Below, in pieces: positions 1 to 6,988 of a stretch of DNA of 54,558 bases. The notes below the pieces were generated by a model. The model worked only from the letters and a program-made list of their open reading frames with translations, searched no databases and was not told where the DNA came from. Origin of the DNA: a virus. A program made the position numbers and the translations under genes. Positions within the stretch are counted from its first letter, which is position 1; the number at the start of each line of letters is the position of its first letter. Location of the stretch: the IMG/VR virus record IMGVR_UViG_3300027974_000045, positions 1-54,558 of that record; one strand, written 5' to 3'.

Positions 1-1088
1 GTCAGGGGCGGGGGGGCGGGGGCATTTACCGGGTAAATGGGTGTCGGGGTGGGGAGGACCTGCGGCTCACCCTTCGAGGTTCCGAGGGTGATGGGTGATG
101 TGATCTTGCCGTTGTGCGGGCAGGCCGCGCAGATGGCTGGCTGGAAGTCCGACAGCTTGCGGCAGGTGGTGGGATTGAACCGCTTGACCTGCGCCACCTT
201 GGCTGTCGTCTCGGCCTGATTGTACTCAGGGTGCCCGGCCGACCAAGCGTGGCAGACATCCTCGCCCTCCTCAGTGAAGGCGATAACGCCAAGCCCGTGG
301 AACCACGTGGGCTGGTCGACGTTCCCGGCTGTGTCCCGCAACAGGCGGATGACACCGCAGTGCTCGGCGACGACATGGGCCGACGACGGCGGGTAGTCAG
401 GCGTGGAGATCAGGTCCGCGTTTATGTTGGGGACGCCGGCCGACGAGCCCTTCAGGACAGGGACGTCAGTGACGTAGGCCACCAGCGCCTTGTGGAAGTC
501 CTCGCGGGTGGCGACAGGGCCGCCCCGCAGCAGCGTGACAGCGCGTCGGCCGCCGCCCTTGTAGTTGTGAGTGCCCGGCATCCGCAGGACGCTGGCGCTG
601 TCAGAGGTACGCGACGGGTCGGCCGCGAGGCCCCACTGTTTGCAGGCTGCCTTGAGCAGCGACGAGGTCTCGAGCCATACGCCCGGCAGCATGTCTGACC
701 ACATGGGCCAGTAGGCGTGGACGCCATAGCCTGATGACACCAGCCATGGGGCAGGCAGGCCGAGGTCGGCGCAGAAGCGCGTCAGCTCACGGACGGCCTC
801 CTTGCGGTCGGCGTATGCCTCGCGTGGCTTGCTCTCGCGTGTGTCGATGTCCAGCCAGAAGGCCCGCACCGCAGCCACGTTGGCCTGCTTGCGTCCGCCG
901 TTCGCCGAGGCAAACGTGGACAGGGCGTAGTAGGCATCGACGGCCCGGCTGTCGAGGCGGGCGGCTGACCGCTCGAGCCACGCGTTGTCGGGCCCGAACA
1001 CATTTGTAAACCGGCCCGCCGCCAGCGCTCCAGCGCAGCGGATGCCCGCCGTGGGTAGCACGGCGTCGAGGAAATCTTGAACTTGCAT
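1..1088 (-). CDS. AEP-type primase-helicase, N-terminal part (continues across the junction at 54558)
   Basis: N-terminal 355 residues of a 960-residue protein whose remainder is encoded at 52740-54558. The ATG is at 1086-1088. The domain is an archaeo-eukaryotic primase/PrimPol-type fold. It shows FWLDIDT (catalytic D80 and D82), SGYGVHAYW (119-127, nucleotide-binding H124) and RMPGTHNYK (169-177). A cysteine-rich segment near the end (CRKLSDFQPAICAACPHNGK) looks like a zinc knuckle. It probably makes primers and possibly short extensions at the fork ahead of the fused helicase. A Pro-rich linker (LPTPTPIYPVNAPAPPP) joins the halves, and its residues IYPVN (351-355) are encoded by a copy of the genome's 15-bp palindrome at 24-38. 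It is the last gene of the leftward block. The motifs are seen; primase activity is inferred from the family. Confidence 0.85.
   Translation of the reverse strand, partial: MQVQDFLDAVLPTAGIRCAGALAAGRFTNVFGPDNAWLERSAARLDSRAVDAYYALSTFASANGGRKQANVAAVRAFWLDIDTRESKPREAYADRKEAVRELTRFCADLGLPAPWLVSSGYGVHAYWPMWSDMLPGVWLETSSLLKAACKQWGLAADPSRTSDSASVLRMPGTHNYKGGGRRAVTLLRGGPVATREDFHKALVAYVTDVPVLKGSSAGVPNINADLISTPDYPPSSAHVVAEHCGVIRLLRDTAGNVDQPTWFHGLGVIAFTEEGEDVCHAWSAGHPEYNQAETTAKVAQVKRFNPTTCRKLSDFQPAICAACPHNGKITSPITLGTSKGEPQVLPTPTPIYPVNAPAPPPL
24..38. repeat. 15-bp odd palindrome, copy 1 (inside coding sequence)
   Basis: ATTTACCGGGTAAAT, perfect 7-bp arms around a central G. It lies in frame inside the primase-helicase and encodes IYPVN on the minus strand, in the linker between zinc knuckle and helicase. 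It is the only copy buried within a gene rather than at a gene edge. Confidence 0.9.
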
Positions 1089-1119
1089 TGGTGGTGTCGC
1101 TCTCCCAAACGCTACCTGA

Positions 1120-1380
1120 TCAGGGCTGCTTGTATCTCCGCAAAACCCCGTCGATCCGACGCCGACGCTCGAGGCGGGGCATGTCTTTCGGGGCGGGCAG
1201 TTCTCCAGCTTCTACTGCCCGACGCACCGCGTCAAGGAACCTGTCGACCTCAGCCGCATGCAATGCATGCGGCTGAGTGTGACCGTTGAGCCACGCACTG
1301 GCTGTCGCCCGCGTGACCGCGAGGTGGCGCGTGATGTCGTTGGGCTGTAGCCCCGCGCTCTCAAGGGTCTCGACAAGCAT
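1120..1380 (-). CDS. Small HTH DNA-binding protein
   Basis: An 86-residue protein with an XRE/Cro-like helix-turn-helix (about residues 10-40; DITRHLAVTRATASAWLNG) and a very basic C-terminus (ERRRRIDGVLRRYKQP). Its ATG lies 3 nt after the stop of the upstream gene, so it is co-translated with replication genes. It is the clearest candidate transcription regulator in the window and so a candidate ligand of the dispersed palindromes. A perfect 29-nt palindrome (1249-1277) lies inside its coding sequence just after the HTH, which could be an intragenic autoregulatory site. The fold call is by motif only; repressor and activator are both possible. Confidence 0.7.
   Translation of the reverse strand: MLVETLESAGLQPNDITRHLAVTRATASAWLNGHTQPHALHAAEVDRFLDAVRRAVEAGELPAPKDMPRLERRRRIDGVLRRYKQP
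1249..1277. repeat. Perfect 29-nt palindrome inside the HTH gene
   Basis: Arms CTCAGCCGCATGCA (1249-1262) and its exact complement (1264-1277) flank a single A at 1263. It encodes QPHALHAAE of the HTH protein. It could be an operator or a hairpin-forming site. It differs in sequence from the ATTTACCSGGTAAAT family. Confidence 0.9.
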
Positions 1381-1383
1381 GGC

Positions 1384-2358
1384 CTAGTCGTCGTCCAGCA
1401 TGGCGAGGATGGCGTCGAGGGAGGCGTCGGCTTCCTCCAGAACGCTACGCTCGGCCTTGGCGCGGACCGCCGGGGCCTCGGCCTTGACCGGGGCTTCATC
1501 CTCGGGCTCGGGCTCGGGCTCGGGGGCAGGCTTGGGCTTCGCGGCCACCTTCGCCTTGGCCGGGACAGGCTCGGCCACCTTGGCAGCGCGCTCAGGCCGG
1601 GGCCCAAGCTCGTCCACGCTGGCGGCCGTGTCGGTGCCGCCGTCGCCTTGCTCGATCATGGTGATCTGCCGCACGGTCTCGGACGACGCCAGCTCGTCGA
1701 CGGCGTCAGCCTCCGCCTCGGCCAGCCAGTTCAGGGCCTTAAAGGTCAGGGACGGGTACGCCACGGTGTGGTCGAACCCGATGCGCGTGACCACCGCCTG
1801 ATAGGGTGCGCCGCGCCTGTTGAGCAGCTCGGCGTAGGTGGACAGCCCCTTCAGGCTGGCAGCCGGGACACGCAGCAGCATGGACCGGGTCAGGTCGTCG
1901 GCCGGGGCCACGGCCAGACGGCGGCTGTCGGAGCATGCCTTGCCCTTGGACCCCATCTCCGTGATCTTGGAGCCCCACTGGTTGTGGGGGCAGATGGCGC
2001 ACTTGCCGGCCTGCGGGTCGCTGGCGTCAGCGGCGGGCTTCACGCTGTCGTTCGAGTAGCAGGCAGGCTTCTCGTTGGACCCCTCGCTGTAGCCGTCCGG
2101 GTAGTAGACCTTGGACAGGACGCCGTTGGCCTTCAGGATGACCACGTCCAGCGACGCGCGGGGCTCGCCCTCGTCGTTCATCACCAGCTCGCGGTTGCCG
2201 CTCTCGACCACGTGCCAGACCTTCCCCTTGTACGAGATGATCGGGTAGCCAAGGCCGACGCCGCCGGACAGGTCAGCGTTGCCGCCCCCCTGCGCGTGGC
2301 GCTTGCGGATGTGTGCCGGCACGTTGCCGTTATCTTCGAATGGAATGATGTTGCCCAT
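1384..2358 (-). CDS. Putative ssDNA-binding replication protein with CxxCPHN knuckle
   Basis: I start it at MGNIIPFEDN (ATG 2356-2358), which has AGAAGG upstream and leaves 4 nt after the preceding stop; an in-frame ATG at 2397 would overlap that gene by 35 nt. The product is 324 residues: a conserved N-terminal half containing CAICPHNQWGSK and a second cysteine (ACSDSRR), then a long Ala/Pro/Glu/Lys-rich flexible region, and an acidic tip ending LAMLDDD. A folded domain, disordered linker and acidic tail are the layout of phage SSB proteins, whose tails recruit replication partners. The CxxCPHN knuckle also occurs in the primase-helicase. The SSB role is inferred from architecture and neighbours. 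Confidence 0.55.
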   Translation of the reverse strand: MGNIIPFEDNGNVPAHIRKRHAQGGGNADLSGGVGLGYPIISYKGKVWHVVESGNRELVMNDEGEPRASLDVVILKANGVLSKVYYPDGYSEGSNEKPACYSNDSVKPAADASDPQAGKCAICPHNQWGSKITEMGSKGKACSDSRRLAVAPADDLTRSMLLRVPAASLKGLSTYAELLNRRGAPYQAVVTRIGFDHTVAYPSLTFKALNWLAEAEADAVDELASSETVRQITMIEQGDGGTDTAASVDELGPRPERAAKVAEPVPAKAKVAAKPKPAPEPEPEPEDEAPVKAEAPAVRAKAERSVLEEADASLDAILAMLDDD

Positions 2359-2362
2359 GGGC

Positions 2363-2737
2363 TTAGGACCTTCTGACGTTAAGGGTGATCTCTTCACGAT
2401 AGTTCACGCCCGGGGGCAGATCATCGTGTTCTTCTCGGAAGGCCACGACGGCCTCCTTGCTGACGCGGCGCTCGAGCATTTCCCACGCGCGGTTCTCGAC
2501 GATGAACCCGAGCGTGGCCTCCCAGTCCGCCACTGTGGCGGACGTGCGCACCGACTTGTAGGCGGTGCCGCTGTCGGTGCGGGCGCTCTCGATGCCCTGC
2601 TTGCCGAACTCCTGCAGGATCAGCGCTTCGATCTTGTCCATGGGACCTTCGAGCAACGCCGCCTTTTCCTTGAACTGTTTTGCCAGCGCCGCCTTGGCGT
2701 CACGCAGCTTGATGTACTTCTCCACGAGGTCTTTCAT
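2363..2737 (-). CDS. Conserved phage protein of unknown function
   Basis: A 124-residue helical protein starting MKDLVEKYIKLRDAKAALAK. A charged coiled-coil-like N-terminus is followed by TAYKSVRTSATVADWEATL and LPPGVNYREEITLNVRRS. I recognise this layout (TAY.S..TSATVADW and LPPGVN.REE...NVRRS) from hypothetical proteins beside helicase or SSB genes in many phages, but no function is known to me. It has a good Shine-Dalgarno (AAGGAG) and appears to have its own promoter just upstream, inside the helicase stop region. A replication accessory role is suggested only by position. Confidence 0.7.
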   Translation of the reverse strand: MKDLVEKYIKLRDAKAALAKQFKEKAALLEGPMDKIEALILQEFGKQGIESARTDSGTAYKSVRTSATVADWEATLGFIVENRAWEMLERRVSKEAVVAFREEHDDLPPGVNYREEITLNVRRS

Positions 2738-2750
2738 TGGGCTCTCCTTA

Positions 2751-2786
2751 TGTCAAGCAGTTTACACTTTTGGGGGCAGGTGTCAA
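2751..2786 (-). promoter_or_regulatory. Candidate sigma70 promoter
   Basis: On the minus strand, TTGACA (2781-2786, overlapping the helicase stop codon), a 16-nt spacer, then TAAACT (2759-2764). The predicted start near 2752 leaves about 15 nt before the ATG at 2737, including AAGGAG. It would boost the replication genes from 2737 downward. No palindrome copy is nearby. Confidence 0.55.
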
Positions 2787-4324
2787 CCATGCACCGCCTC
2801 CAGAAGCAGCCCTTGCATCGACTGTTTCTGGCGGAGGCGCTGGTAGATTTTCCGTTCCACCGGGCTGCCGCTGACGTTGACGATCAGCTGGCTGTGCTTC
2901 TGGCCGGGCCGCGAGATGCGGGCGTTGGCCTGCTGGTAGGTCTCGTTGCTGGTGACCGGCGCATACCACAAGATGGTGGACGCAGCGGTCAGGGTCAGGC
3001 CATGGGACATGGCGGCTGGTTGTGCCACCAGTACGCGCGGCCCGCTCTTGTCGTTCTGGAACGCGCTGAAGACGGCGTCCCGGTCGGACTTGCTGACGTC
3101 GCCGCTGATCACGCAGACCTCGTAGTCTGCGCTCAGCTGCTCGGCCACGCGCCGGAGCACGCTCTTGTAGGGGACGAACACGATGGTCTTGGTGCCCGCC
3201 TCCTCGATGGCCTCACGGACCACGGCGATCCGGTGGTCGTTGTCGAGGATGACCTCCTCGCCGTCGGTCCCGTACACCACGCCGCAGGCGATCTGCACCA
3301 GCTTGGACATCTTGACCGCCTCGTTGACGGCCACGACTTGGCTGGTCCCCAGCTCCATCACCAGCTTGGCCGCCATGGTCTTGTAGGCGAGGGCCTGCTC
3401 CTTGGTCATGGGCACCTCCCGCTCGACATAGACGCACTCGGGCAGGTCGATGCAGTCATCCATGGTGAACCGGATGGCAGGCTGCATGGCGTCATGCACG
3501 ATGGTCGTGGCGTCATCCCGGGCGACGGTCTTGAAGGGGCCCAGCTTGCGGGTGACGGCGTCCTGAAACCGGCCGAAGAACTTCGGCACCCGCTCGGGCG
3601 AGATGATGCGGCACTGGGCCCAAGCATCCGTGGGTGCGTTGGGTGTCGGCGTGCCGGTCAGGCCCCACAGCCGCTCGCGGCCACGGCACACGGCGTTGAG
3701 TGACCGCCAACGCCCGGTGCGGGCGTTGCGGAACGACGCGATCTCGTCGATGACGATGGTGTCGATGTCAGTGCGGGCGACCAGTGCGTCCTGCATGACC
3801 TTCACCCCGTCATGATTTATCAGGTAAATGTCGGCGTCTAGGTCGAGCATCTTCTGACGGCGGGCCGATGCCCCGTGAAGCACGGACGTCTGCAGGTGAG
3901 GGAAGTGACGGAACACCTCGTCCGCCCACGTGCGCTCCAGCGTGGACAGGGGCGAGATGACCAGCATCTTGCTCGCCATCCCGATGGACCGCAGGTAGTC
4001 GAACGCCCACAGGGTGGACAGGGTCTTGCCGGTCCCCATGTCCGACAGGACGAAGGCGCGGGGGTTGAGGCTCAGGAACCCTGCCGTCTCACGCTGTGCA
4101 TGGAACGGCTTGTACTCGCCGGACCAGTCATAGTGGTACTCGGTCGGCGACGGCGCGTTGATGCCAAGGTTCCGCAGCACCCGGGTCTCGGCCACGTTGT
4201 GGGGGACAGAGACCATGGTCATGCCGTGGTAGTCGAACGCCTTGGCCGACGGGATGACGGTCGTCACCCGGGCCGGGTCCTTCAGCTTGAGCACCAGCTT
4301 CTGGCTCTTGCGGGAGATGATCAC
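2783..4324 (-). CDS. SNF2/SF2-family DNA helicase
   Basis: About 513 residues, with superfamily 2 SNF2-like motifs in order: Walker A SDMGTGKTLSTL, motif Ia LVISPLSTLERTW, DEAH-like VIDEIASFRN, motif III LTGTPTPNAPTD, motif V MSHGLTLTAAS and motif VI YQQANARISRPGQKH. It probably remodels or unwinds DNA at the fork, or acts in recombination with the neighbouring VRR-NUC and Cas4-like nucleases. The start is uncertain. GTG at 4322-4324 overlaps the o-spanin stop (GTGA), a coupling used repeatedly in this genome; GTG at 4333 or 4345 is also in frame. The motifs are complete, so the family call is firm. Confidence 0.92.
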   Translation of the reverse strand: MIISRKSQKLVLKLKDPARVTTVIPSAKAFDYHGMTMVSVPHNVAETRVLRNLGINAPSPTEYHYDWSGEYKPFHAQRETAGFLSLNPRAFVLSDMGTGKTLSTLWAFDYLRSIGMASKMLVISPLSTLERTWADEVFRHFPHLQTSVLHGASARRQKMLDLDADIYLINHDGVKVMQDALVARTDIDTIVIDEIASFRNARTGRWRSLNAVCRGRERLWGLTGTPTPNAPTDAWAQCRIISPERVPKFFGRFQDAVTRKLGPFKTVARDDATTIVHDAMQPAIRFTMDDCIDLPECVYVEREVPMTKEQALAYKTMAAKLVMELGTSQVVAVNEAVKMSKLVQIACGVVYGTDGEEVILDNDHRIAVVREAIEEAGTKTIVFVPYKSVLRRVAEQLSADYEVCVISGDVSKSDRDAVFSAFQNDKSGPRVLVAQPAAMSHGLTLTAASTILWYAPVTSNETYQQANARISRPGQKHSQLIVNVSGSPVERKIYQRLRQKQSMQGLLLEAVHG

Positions 4325-4557
4325 TTGGAGCACAGCGCCTTCCACGCGGCGTTGTGCGCGACAGCCTGCTTCTGGGTGTCGACGGTGTCATCCTTCGACC
4401 AGTAGATCGGCTTGAACGCCACGCACATGGCGGACGGCGGCTCAGTCTCGACGGAAGCCGTCGTCTTGCACGCTGCCATCAGGAGCAAGGCCAGCCCCGC
4501 CAGCAGCCACGTTGCGTTCCGCATCATCCCGAGCTTGTACGGCGATCGTGAGGTCAT
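4321..4557 (-). CDS. Outer-membrane spanin lipoprotein (Rz1-like)
   Basis: A 78-residue lipoprotein with a basic N-terminus (MTSRSPYKLGMMRN), a hydrophobic stretch WLLAGLALLLM and a lipobox ending LMAAC, giving a predicted lipidated Cys30. The periplasmic tail of about 48 residues contains two further cysteines. The start is chosen for its AGGAGA 6 nt upstream. The first 116 nt overlap the i-spanin gene in another frame, the classic nested Rz/Rz1 arrangement. It would join the inner spanin to fuse inner and outer membranes at the end of lysis. Unusually it sits in the leftward replication block, far from the endolysin at 36 kb. Confidence 0.75.
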   Translation of the reverse strand: MTSRSPYKLGMMRNATWLLAGLALLLMAACKTTASVETEPPSAMCVAFKPIYWSKDDTVDTQKQAVAHNAAWKALCSK

Positions 4558-4684
4558 TGACTGTCTCCTGAAGTGTGGCTGCCGACTGCTCGGCTCTGCC
4601 TGCGTTGATGAGCTGTCGCTCTTGGAAGGCCGCGGCGACGGCGGCCAGAAGTTTGACGACGGTGGCGATGAAGCTAGTCCACAT
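4442..4684 (-). CDS. Inner-membrane spanin (Rz-like)
   Basis: An 80-residue protein with an N-terminal hydrophobic helix (FIATVVKLLAAVAAAF, about residues 5-20), then a charged, coiled-coil-compatible segment (QERQLINAGRAEQSAATLQETVNDL). This is the expected layout of an i-spanin anchored in the inner membrane with a periplasmic coiled coil. It overlaps the end of the VRR-NUC gene by 11 nt and the lipoprotein gene out of frame. Without the lipoprotein next door the call would be weak; with it, a two-component spanin is the best reading. It is shorter than typical Rz proteins. Confidence 0.65.
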   Translation of the reverse strand: MWTSFIATVVKLLAAVAAAFQERQLINAGRAEQSAATLQETVNDLTIAVQARDDAERNVAAGGAGLAPDGSVQDDGFRRD

Positions 4685-4976
4685 GGAACCCGACCTCCTT
4701 GAAGGCAGCGATGACCTGATCGACGCTCTCGGCCACCATGGCCAGCGAGCCCGCCTGCATGATGGCTTCCAGCTGCCGCTGCTGCAGGGGTGTGACGGTG
4801 CGGCTCTTGCCCGGGGCTTTCACCTCGATGGCAAACATCTGCCCGCGAACGCACCCCACAATGTCGGGCACGCCATGGGACGAGTAGGCCCCGCCGATAG
4901 GCTGGCAGTACCACACCGCCGGGATGCTGGCGAGGTAGGCCCTGATCTTGGTCTTGACCTTGGCTTCCGGGGTCAT
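4674..4976 (-). CDS. VRR-NUC domain nuclease
   Basis: A 100-residue single-domain VRR-NUC protein of the PD-(D/E)xK superfamily. Visible motifs are GVPDIVGCVRGQMFAIEVKAPG (catalytic D and ExK) followed by LQQRQLEAIMQAG. Stand-alone phage VRR-NUC proteins are thought to act as Holliday-junction-resolvase-like structure-specific nucleases, resolving replication or recombination intermediates before packaging. The ATG overlaps the upstream stop (ATGA), indicating coupling with the HTH/HhH-like protein. The length is normal for the stand-alone family. Confidence 0.85.
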   Translation of the reverse strand: MTPEAKVKTKIRAYLASIPAVWYCQPIGGAYSSHGVPDIVGCVRGQMFAIEVKAPGKSRTVTPLQQRQLEAIMQAGSLAMVAESVDQVIAAFKEVGFHVD

Positions 4977-5341
4977 CGGACGACCAGCTTCGGCAGAAGG
5001 CGGATCAGGTCGTGCATGGCGCGGGGGCCGAAGCGCGGGATTTCCACCAGTATTGAGGTGATCTCGTCAGGCTCCAGTCCCTTGAACCGCATGAGCGGGA
5101 TACCCGCACGCTCGAGCGCCGCCGCCGTGCGTGGCTGCAGCTGCTGGTGCGCCTTGATGAACTCGGGGTCGTTCCCACCCACCAGCTCGGGCAGGCGTCT
5201 CTTGTACTCGCGAGCTGAGGACAGGAGCTTGTTCACCCGGTCGATGGACAGGTCCATCTTGAGGGCGACCTGCTCTTTCGTCAGGCCGAGGGATATGTAC
5301 TGAAGGACCTGCATGTCCTTTCGTTGAATGAAGCGGGCCAC
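4973..5341 (-). CDS. Small HTH/HhH-like putative DNA-binding protein
   Basis: I start at GTG 5339-5341, which has GGAGA 7 nt upstream, rather than the TTG at 5356. The product is 122 residues. The N-terminus looks like a LuxR/sigma-type helix-turn-helix (QYISLGLTKEQVALKMDLSIDRVNKLL). The C-terminus (GLEPDEITSILVEIPRFGPRAMHDL) resembles the helix-hairpin-helix of the RNA polymerase alpha C-terminal domain. It is a possible regulator or DNA-structure binder and a second candidate ligand for the dispersed palindromes. Both domain calls are by eye and need profile comparison. Confidence 0.5.
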   Translation of the reverse strand: MARFIQRKDMQVLQYISLGLTKEQVALKMDLSIDRVNKLLSSAREYKRRLPELVGGNDPEFIKAHQQLQPRTAAALERAGIPLMRFKGLEPDEITSILVEIPRFGPRAMHDLIRLLPKLVVR

Positions 5342-5343
5342 GG

Positions 5344-6012
5344 TTATTCTCCACAATGTTCACAAAGATGCTTACCCACAGGGCAGTATGCCCTGCACAG
5401 TCCAGACGGCTTGGGGGGATAGTTGTTGTCTCGAGCGGCGATCTCCAGCCGCTGCACACGGGGGGCGAAGTGCTGCCAGATGTCGGGCAGCTCTTCGCGG
5501 GTAAAGGTCTCGGGCGTAGTGGTGCCGTCCTTCAGCCAGACGAACGCGCTGACCACCTTGTCGATCTTGGGGTTGAGCTGCATGGTGATCCCGGCCGTCA
5601 GCTTCAGCTGCGCGGAGGCAGGCGTGGGCCGGCCGGTCTTCCAGTCCCCGATGAACGCCTTGTTCCCCTTGAAGATCGTGAAGTCCGTGATAGCACGCAC
5701 CCACACATCCTTGGCGAACCACGACGTCGCGCCGAAGTTTGCGGTCATGGCCATCTGCTGCTCGCTGACCAGCTTGCCACCCTTGGCCCGGGCGATGACC
5801 GACGCAGCGAGGGGCTCGTACTCCTTGAGGGTGTCGGGCAGGGGGGTGTGCCCGGTCAGCCGCTTGTCGAGGGCTTGGTGAACCCTGTTGCCCCACGTCA
5901 TGGCGTCCGAGGGTTTCTCGGTCACCTGCTTGCTGACCTTGATCAGGTAGTGGCGACGGGGGCAGGTCTCGAAGCTGTCGAGGACGGAGTAGGACCACGC
6001 AATGCGGCTCAT
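5344..6012 (-). CDS. PD-(D/E)xK exonuclease, Cas4/RecB-like
   Basis: A 222-residue protein beginning MSRIAWSYSVLDSFETCPRRHYL, a typical RecB/Cas4 opening with its first cysteine. It has H in WGNRVHQALD, the catalytic GDWKTGRP (DxK), and a C-terminal CRAYCPVGKHLCEHC cluster. Four cysteines arranged this way often hold a 4Fe-4S cluster in Cas4/AddB-type nucleases. It probably processes DNA ends in replication or recombination. The ATG overlaps the upstream stop (ATGA). There is no cas1, cas2 or CRISPR array, so an adaptation role is not indicated. Confidence 0.85.
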   Translation of the reverse strand: MSRIAWSYSVLDSFETCPRRHYLIKVSKQVTEKPSDAMTWGNRVHQALDKRLTGHTPLPDTLKEYEPLAASVIARAKGGKLVSEQQMAMTANFGATSWFAKDVWVRAITDFTIFKGNKAFIGDWKTGRPTPASAQLKLTAGITMQLNPKIDKVVSAFVWLKDGTTTPETFTREELPDIWQHFAPRVQRLEIAARDNNYPPKPSGLCRAYCPVGKHLCEHCGE

Positions 6013-6230
6013 TGTTTCAGCTCTTTCGCGGCTCGCCTGATCTGGCCGAGCAGGTTCATGTATGACCTGTCGCCCACGCTTTTGGAGAGGCGGGGGTTCA
6101 TCGGTAAGATGCCCACCAGCCGGCCGGCAGGCACCACGGCGCGGTGCCTGCTCTTGGCAGTGATCTCCCACGGCAGGCCGGTCGCGTCCAGCTCTGCTCG
6201 TAGGTTGTCAGGTATTCGGAGTGCGCTCAT
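6009..6230 (-). CDS. Small conserved phage protein
   Basis: A 73-residue protein, MSALRIPDNLRAELDATGLPWEITAKSRHRAV. The segment GLPWEITAKSRHRAVVPAGRLVGILP recalls the small double-stranded-RNA-binding-like fold of HicA-type proteins, but the HicA GSH motif is only partly matched and no HicB partner is adjacent. The stop overlaps the nuclease start (ATGA). Function unknown; it moves with nuclease genes. Confidence 0.6.
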   Translation of the reverse strand: MSALRIPDNLRAELDATGLPWEITAKSRHRAVVPAGRLVGILPMNPRLSKSVGDRSYMNLLGQIRRAAKELKQ

Positions 6231-6546
6231 TGGCTGCCTCTGCTTTCTTTTTGGCTCGGTGACGGCGCATGTACAGGGTGCGCCTCATGGTCTCAAAGTC
6301 TTGTAGCTCAGCCTTCATGCGCACAATCCGTGTCTTACGACGGACGCGCACCTGCACTTCTGTAACCCGCCAAAGCTCGGCGGTGATAACCTTGACACTA
6401 CAGGGCTCGAACAAGTAGTGCAACCGTTCCATGGGGACATCCCCATGGCGTAGCTCGTCGCGCACGATGCGCTGCACCCGCCGCCACTGGCCCAGTGGCA
6501 GGGCTGCCATCTGGTCGATGCGGGTCTTAGAGAAGCTCGTAGGCAT
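6208..6546 (-). CDS. Basic hypothetical protein
   Basis: A 112-residue protein starting MPTSFSKTRIDQMAALPLGQW; the start is supported by GGAGGAGGGG 9 nt upstream. It has strongly basic stretches (RVRRKTRIVRMK and MRRHRAKKKAE) and a helical N-terminus, so nucleic acid binding is plausible. No recognised family. It overlaps the proteasome-like gene by 20 nt and the next gene by 23 nt. Confidence 0.6.
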   Translation of the reverse strand: MPTSFSKTRIDQMAALPLGQWRRVQRIVRDELRHGDVPMERLHYLFEPCSVKVITAELWRVTEVQVRVRRKTRIVRMKAELQDFETMRRTLYMRRHRAKKKAEAANERTPNT

Positions 6547-6958
6547 CCACCCCTCCTCCACAGGAAGTGTCCAGCTCGCTGGCAATCTCGACCGCCCGGC
6601 GGGCGTCAGCCCCGGCAGCCATGGCCCCGAGCGCGAAGTCCCGGCCGACCCCGTCAGCGAAGTGTACACCCAGCGGGAACACGGCAGGGATATGTACACC
6701 GCAGTAGTGCAGGATACACACCCGGGTGACGACGGTGAGGGCGCACCAGTTCTCCTCGCCGGGCTGCTTGGGCCAGTCGGCCGGCTCACCACCGCCACGC
6801 ATCCAGTGCATGAGCATGTGGCCGTAGACGAGGTCGCCGGCGAACGCGACGAGGTTGTTCCCCATCCGGTCGATCTTGGTGACCTTGCGGATGAGGTTGC
6901 CGCTCGTGCCTTGGCGGTCGGCGGCGAGGGTCTTGCCGTCCCATGCGATGACGGTCAT
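6527..6958 (-). CDS. Proteasome beta/HslV-like Ntn-hydrolase
   Basis: A 143-residue protein opening MTVIAWDGKTLAADRQG, the start expected of a proteasome-beta/HslV-type N-terminal nucleophile hydrolase. Removing Met1 would expose Thr as nucleophile, with conserved Asp (AAD) and a Lys (RKVTK) at plausible catalytic spacing. Later it has VAFAGDLVYG and a C-terminal GRDFALGAMAAGADARRAVEIASELDTSCGGGVDAYEL, matching the family's (D)F.AIG.G...A..A...A......GG.V. It would form a self-compartmentalised threonine peptidase or a degenerate homologue. No HslU-like unfoldase is adjacent; the only AAA+ protein nearby is the MoxR at 12.2 kb. The role (host or virion protein turnover) is unknown. Confidence 0.8.
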   Translation of the reverse strand: MTVIAWDGKTLAADRQGTSGNLIRKVTKIDRMGNNLVAFAGDLVYGHMLMHWMRGGGEPADWPKQPGEENWCALTVVTRVCILHYCGVHIPAVFPLGVHFADGVGRDFALGAMAAGADARRAVEIASELDTSCGGGVDAYELL

Positions 6959-6988
6959 GCGGGCGTGCCTCTCTCGGGGTTGGTTGGG

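Noticed and set aside
1-24. Short direct terminal repeats of a linear genome
   Set aside because: 24 bp within a continuous gene is better explained by assembly overlap of a circular or permuted molecule.
3815-3829. ATTTATCAGGTAAAT resembling the palindrome family
   Set aside because: Two changes break the symmetry of the core and it lies in helicase coding sequence (DIYLINHDG); treated as chance.
5344-6012. Cas4 as part of a CRISPR adaptation system
   Set aside because: No cas1/cas2 or array; it fits the many phage Cas4/RecB-like exonucleases in replication clusters.
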